Below are positions 4,869 to 5,303 of a stretch of DNA of 5,303 bases, piece after piece. The DNA is from Lachnospiraceae bacterium UBA4292 (GTDB lineage: Bacteria; Bacillota; Clostridia; Lachnospirales; Lachnospiraceae), in NCBI GenBank assembly GCA_002395865.1, contig DGVE01000038.1, positions 1 to 5,303 on the forward strand, in the 5' to 3' direction. Below the pieces are notes generated by a model. The model was not told the origin of the DNA and did not search any database. It was given only the letters and a program-made list of their open reading frames with translations. The position numbers and the translations under genes were made by a program. The number at the start of each line of letters is the position of its first letter. The first letter of the stretch is position 1.

Positions 4869-5303
4869 CAGAGCGCATGCCGTACGGCTGGGCAGATATA
4901 TAAGGAAACCGTACCTTCCGTCATCAAGCTTCACTGTCTCGTACACATAGCTCTCGGAAATGCGGTCCTGTCCGCCGAATCTTCCCTCATCCGTGGAGAG
5001 GATGACCTTGTAGTTGCCCTCCTCGAGCACGGGGATGAAGTATCCCGTAAATGACTTGGTGGGGTGGAAATTGAACGCGAATGTCAGTCCGCCTCTCTCG
5101 TATACCATCACCTTATCATCCTGATGTATCCAAAGGTTGTGCGAAGGGCTCGTGAGCACATCGTACTCCTTCGAAAGAGCGAGCATCTCCTTGTCGAAGT
5201 CGTTCAGCCACTCGTACTTGAGATTGTGGTTATCCACAAGGCTCCACTGTCTTCTGCAGTAGTGATAGCTCCAGCCGTTGCCCTCTCTCGGGAAATCGAT
5301 CCA
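4857..5303 (-). CDS. glgB: 1,4-alpha-glucan (glycogen) branching enzyme, C-terminal part, GH13_8-like
   Basis: The last 148 residues of a branching enzyme whose N-terminal and catalytic parts lie beyond the right edge. The enzyme cuts alpha-1,4-glucan chains and rejoins them by alpha-1,6 bonds during glycogen synthesis in the cytoplasm. The fragment opens with WIDFPREGN and continues SYHYCRRQWSLVDN...LKYEWLNDFD, the conserved end of the catalytic barrel domain. It then enters the all-beta C-terminal domain with FAFNFHPTKSFTGY, GRFGGQDRI and LIYLPSRTACALKKV. From memory of the family, these follow the eukaryotic branching enzyme order (human GBE1 has FNFHPSKSY, YGGHQRLD and YIPSRVAL) more closely than the usual bacterial GH13_9 GlgB. 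The reading frame is open to the edge, so it is a window truncation and not a broken gene. No other glycogen gene is in view. Confidence 0.93.
   Translation of the reverse strand, partial: WIDFPREGNGWSYHYCRRQWSLVDNHNLKYEWLNDFDKEMLALSKEYDVLTSPSHNLWIHQDDKVMVYERGGLTFAFNFHPTKSFTGYFIPVLEEGNYKVILSTDEGRFGGQDRISESYVYETVKLDDGRYGFLIYLPSRTACALKKV

Noticed and set aside
1..5303. Mobile element, CRISPR array or phage attachment at the tRNA genes
   Set aside because: No integrase, no spaced direct repeats and no second copy of a tRNA 3' end is present in the window.

Overview
The window reads as chromosomal DNA of a Gram-positive anaerobe of the class Clostridia, probably Lachnospiraceae-like. This is inferred from AGGAG-like ribosome sites, consensus TATAAT promoters with TG extensions, tRNA genes without an encoded CCA, a CPBP-type membrane protease, a clostridial-style family 2 glycosyltransferase and a BspA-type leucine-rich repeat protein. 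No taxonomic marker is complete enough to go further. Every supported gene lies on the minus strand, so transcription runs from right to left.

Layout in transcription order. (1) At the right edge is the 3' end of a glycogen branching enzyme gene (4857-5303) whose C-terminus resembles the eukaryotic GH13_8 type. (2) After about 125 bases holding a weak AU-rich terminator, an extended -10 promoter and a leader hairpin comes a large 807-residue protein (2308-4731). It consists of a coiled coil, a CxxC/CxxC zinc ribbon, a long proline-rich disordered region, an acidic region, a BspA-type LRR array and an unassigned C-terminal domain. It ends at a strong rho-independent terminator (2263-2295). (3) A new promoter (2228-2236) drives a CPBP intramembrane protease (1281-2159), probably followed in the same transcript by a family 2 glycosyltransferase (185-1210). 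(4) A perfect consensus sigma-A promoter (138-166) then drives tRNA-Val(UAC) and a tRNA-Leu cut by the left edge.

The genes do not form an obvious pathway: glycogen metabolism, a scaffold-like protein, a membrane protease/glycosyltransferase pair and tRNAs stand side by side as separate transcription units. The most unusual element is the large protein. It looks cytoplasmic (no signal peptide or membrane segment), although its LRR type is best known from surface proteins. Its disordered region carries three copies of a 14-residue motif, [FY]P-x-Y-[NE]-R-E-[ST]-D-R-G-D-S-G, each placed just after a proline run. The copies use different synonymous codons, which suggests selection on the peptide rather than recent DNA duplication. 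No mobile element, CRISPR array or defence system is visible.
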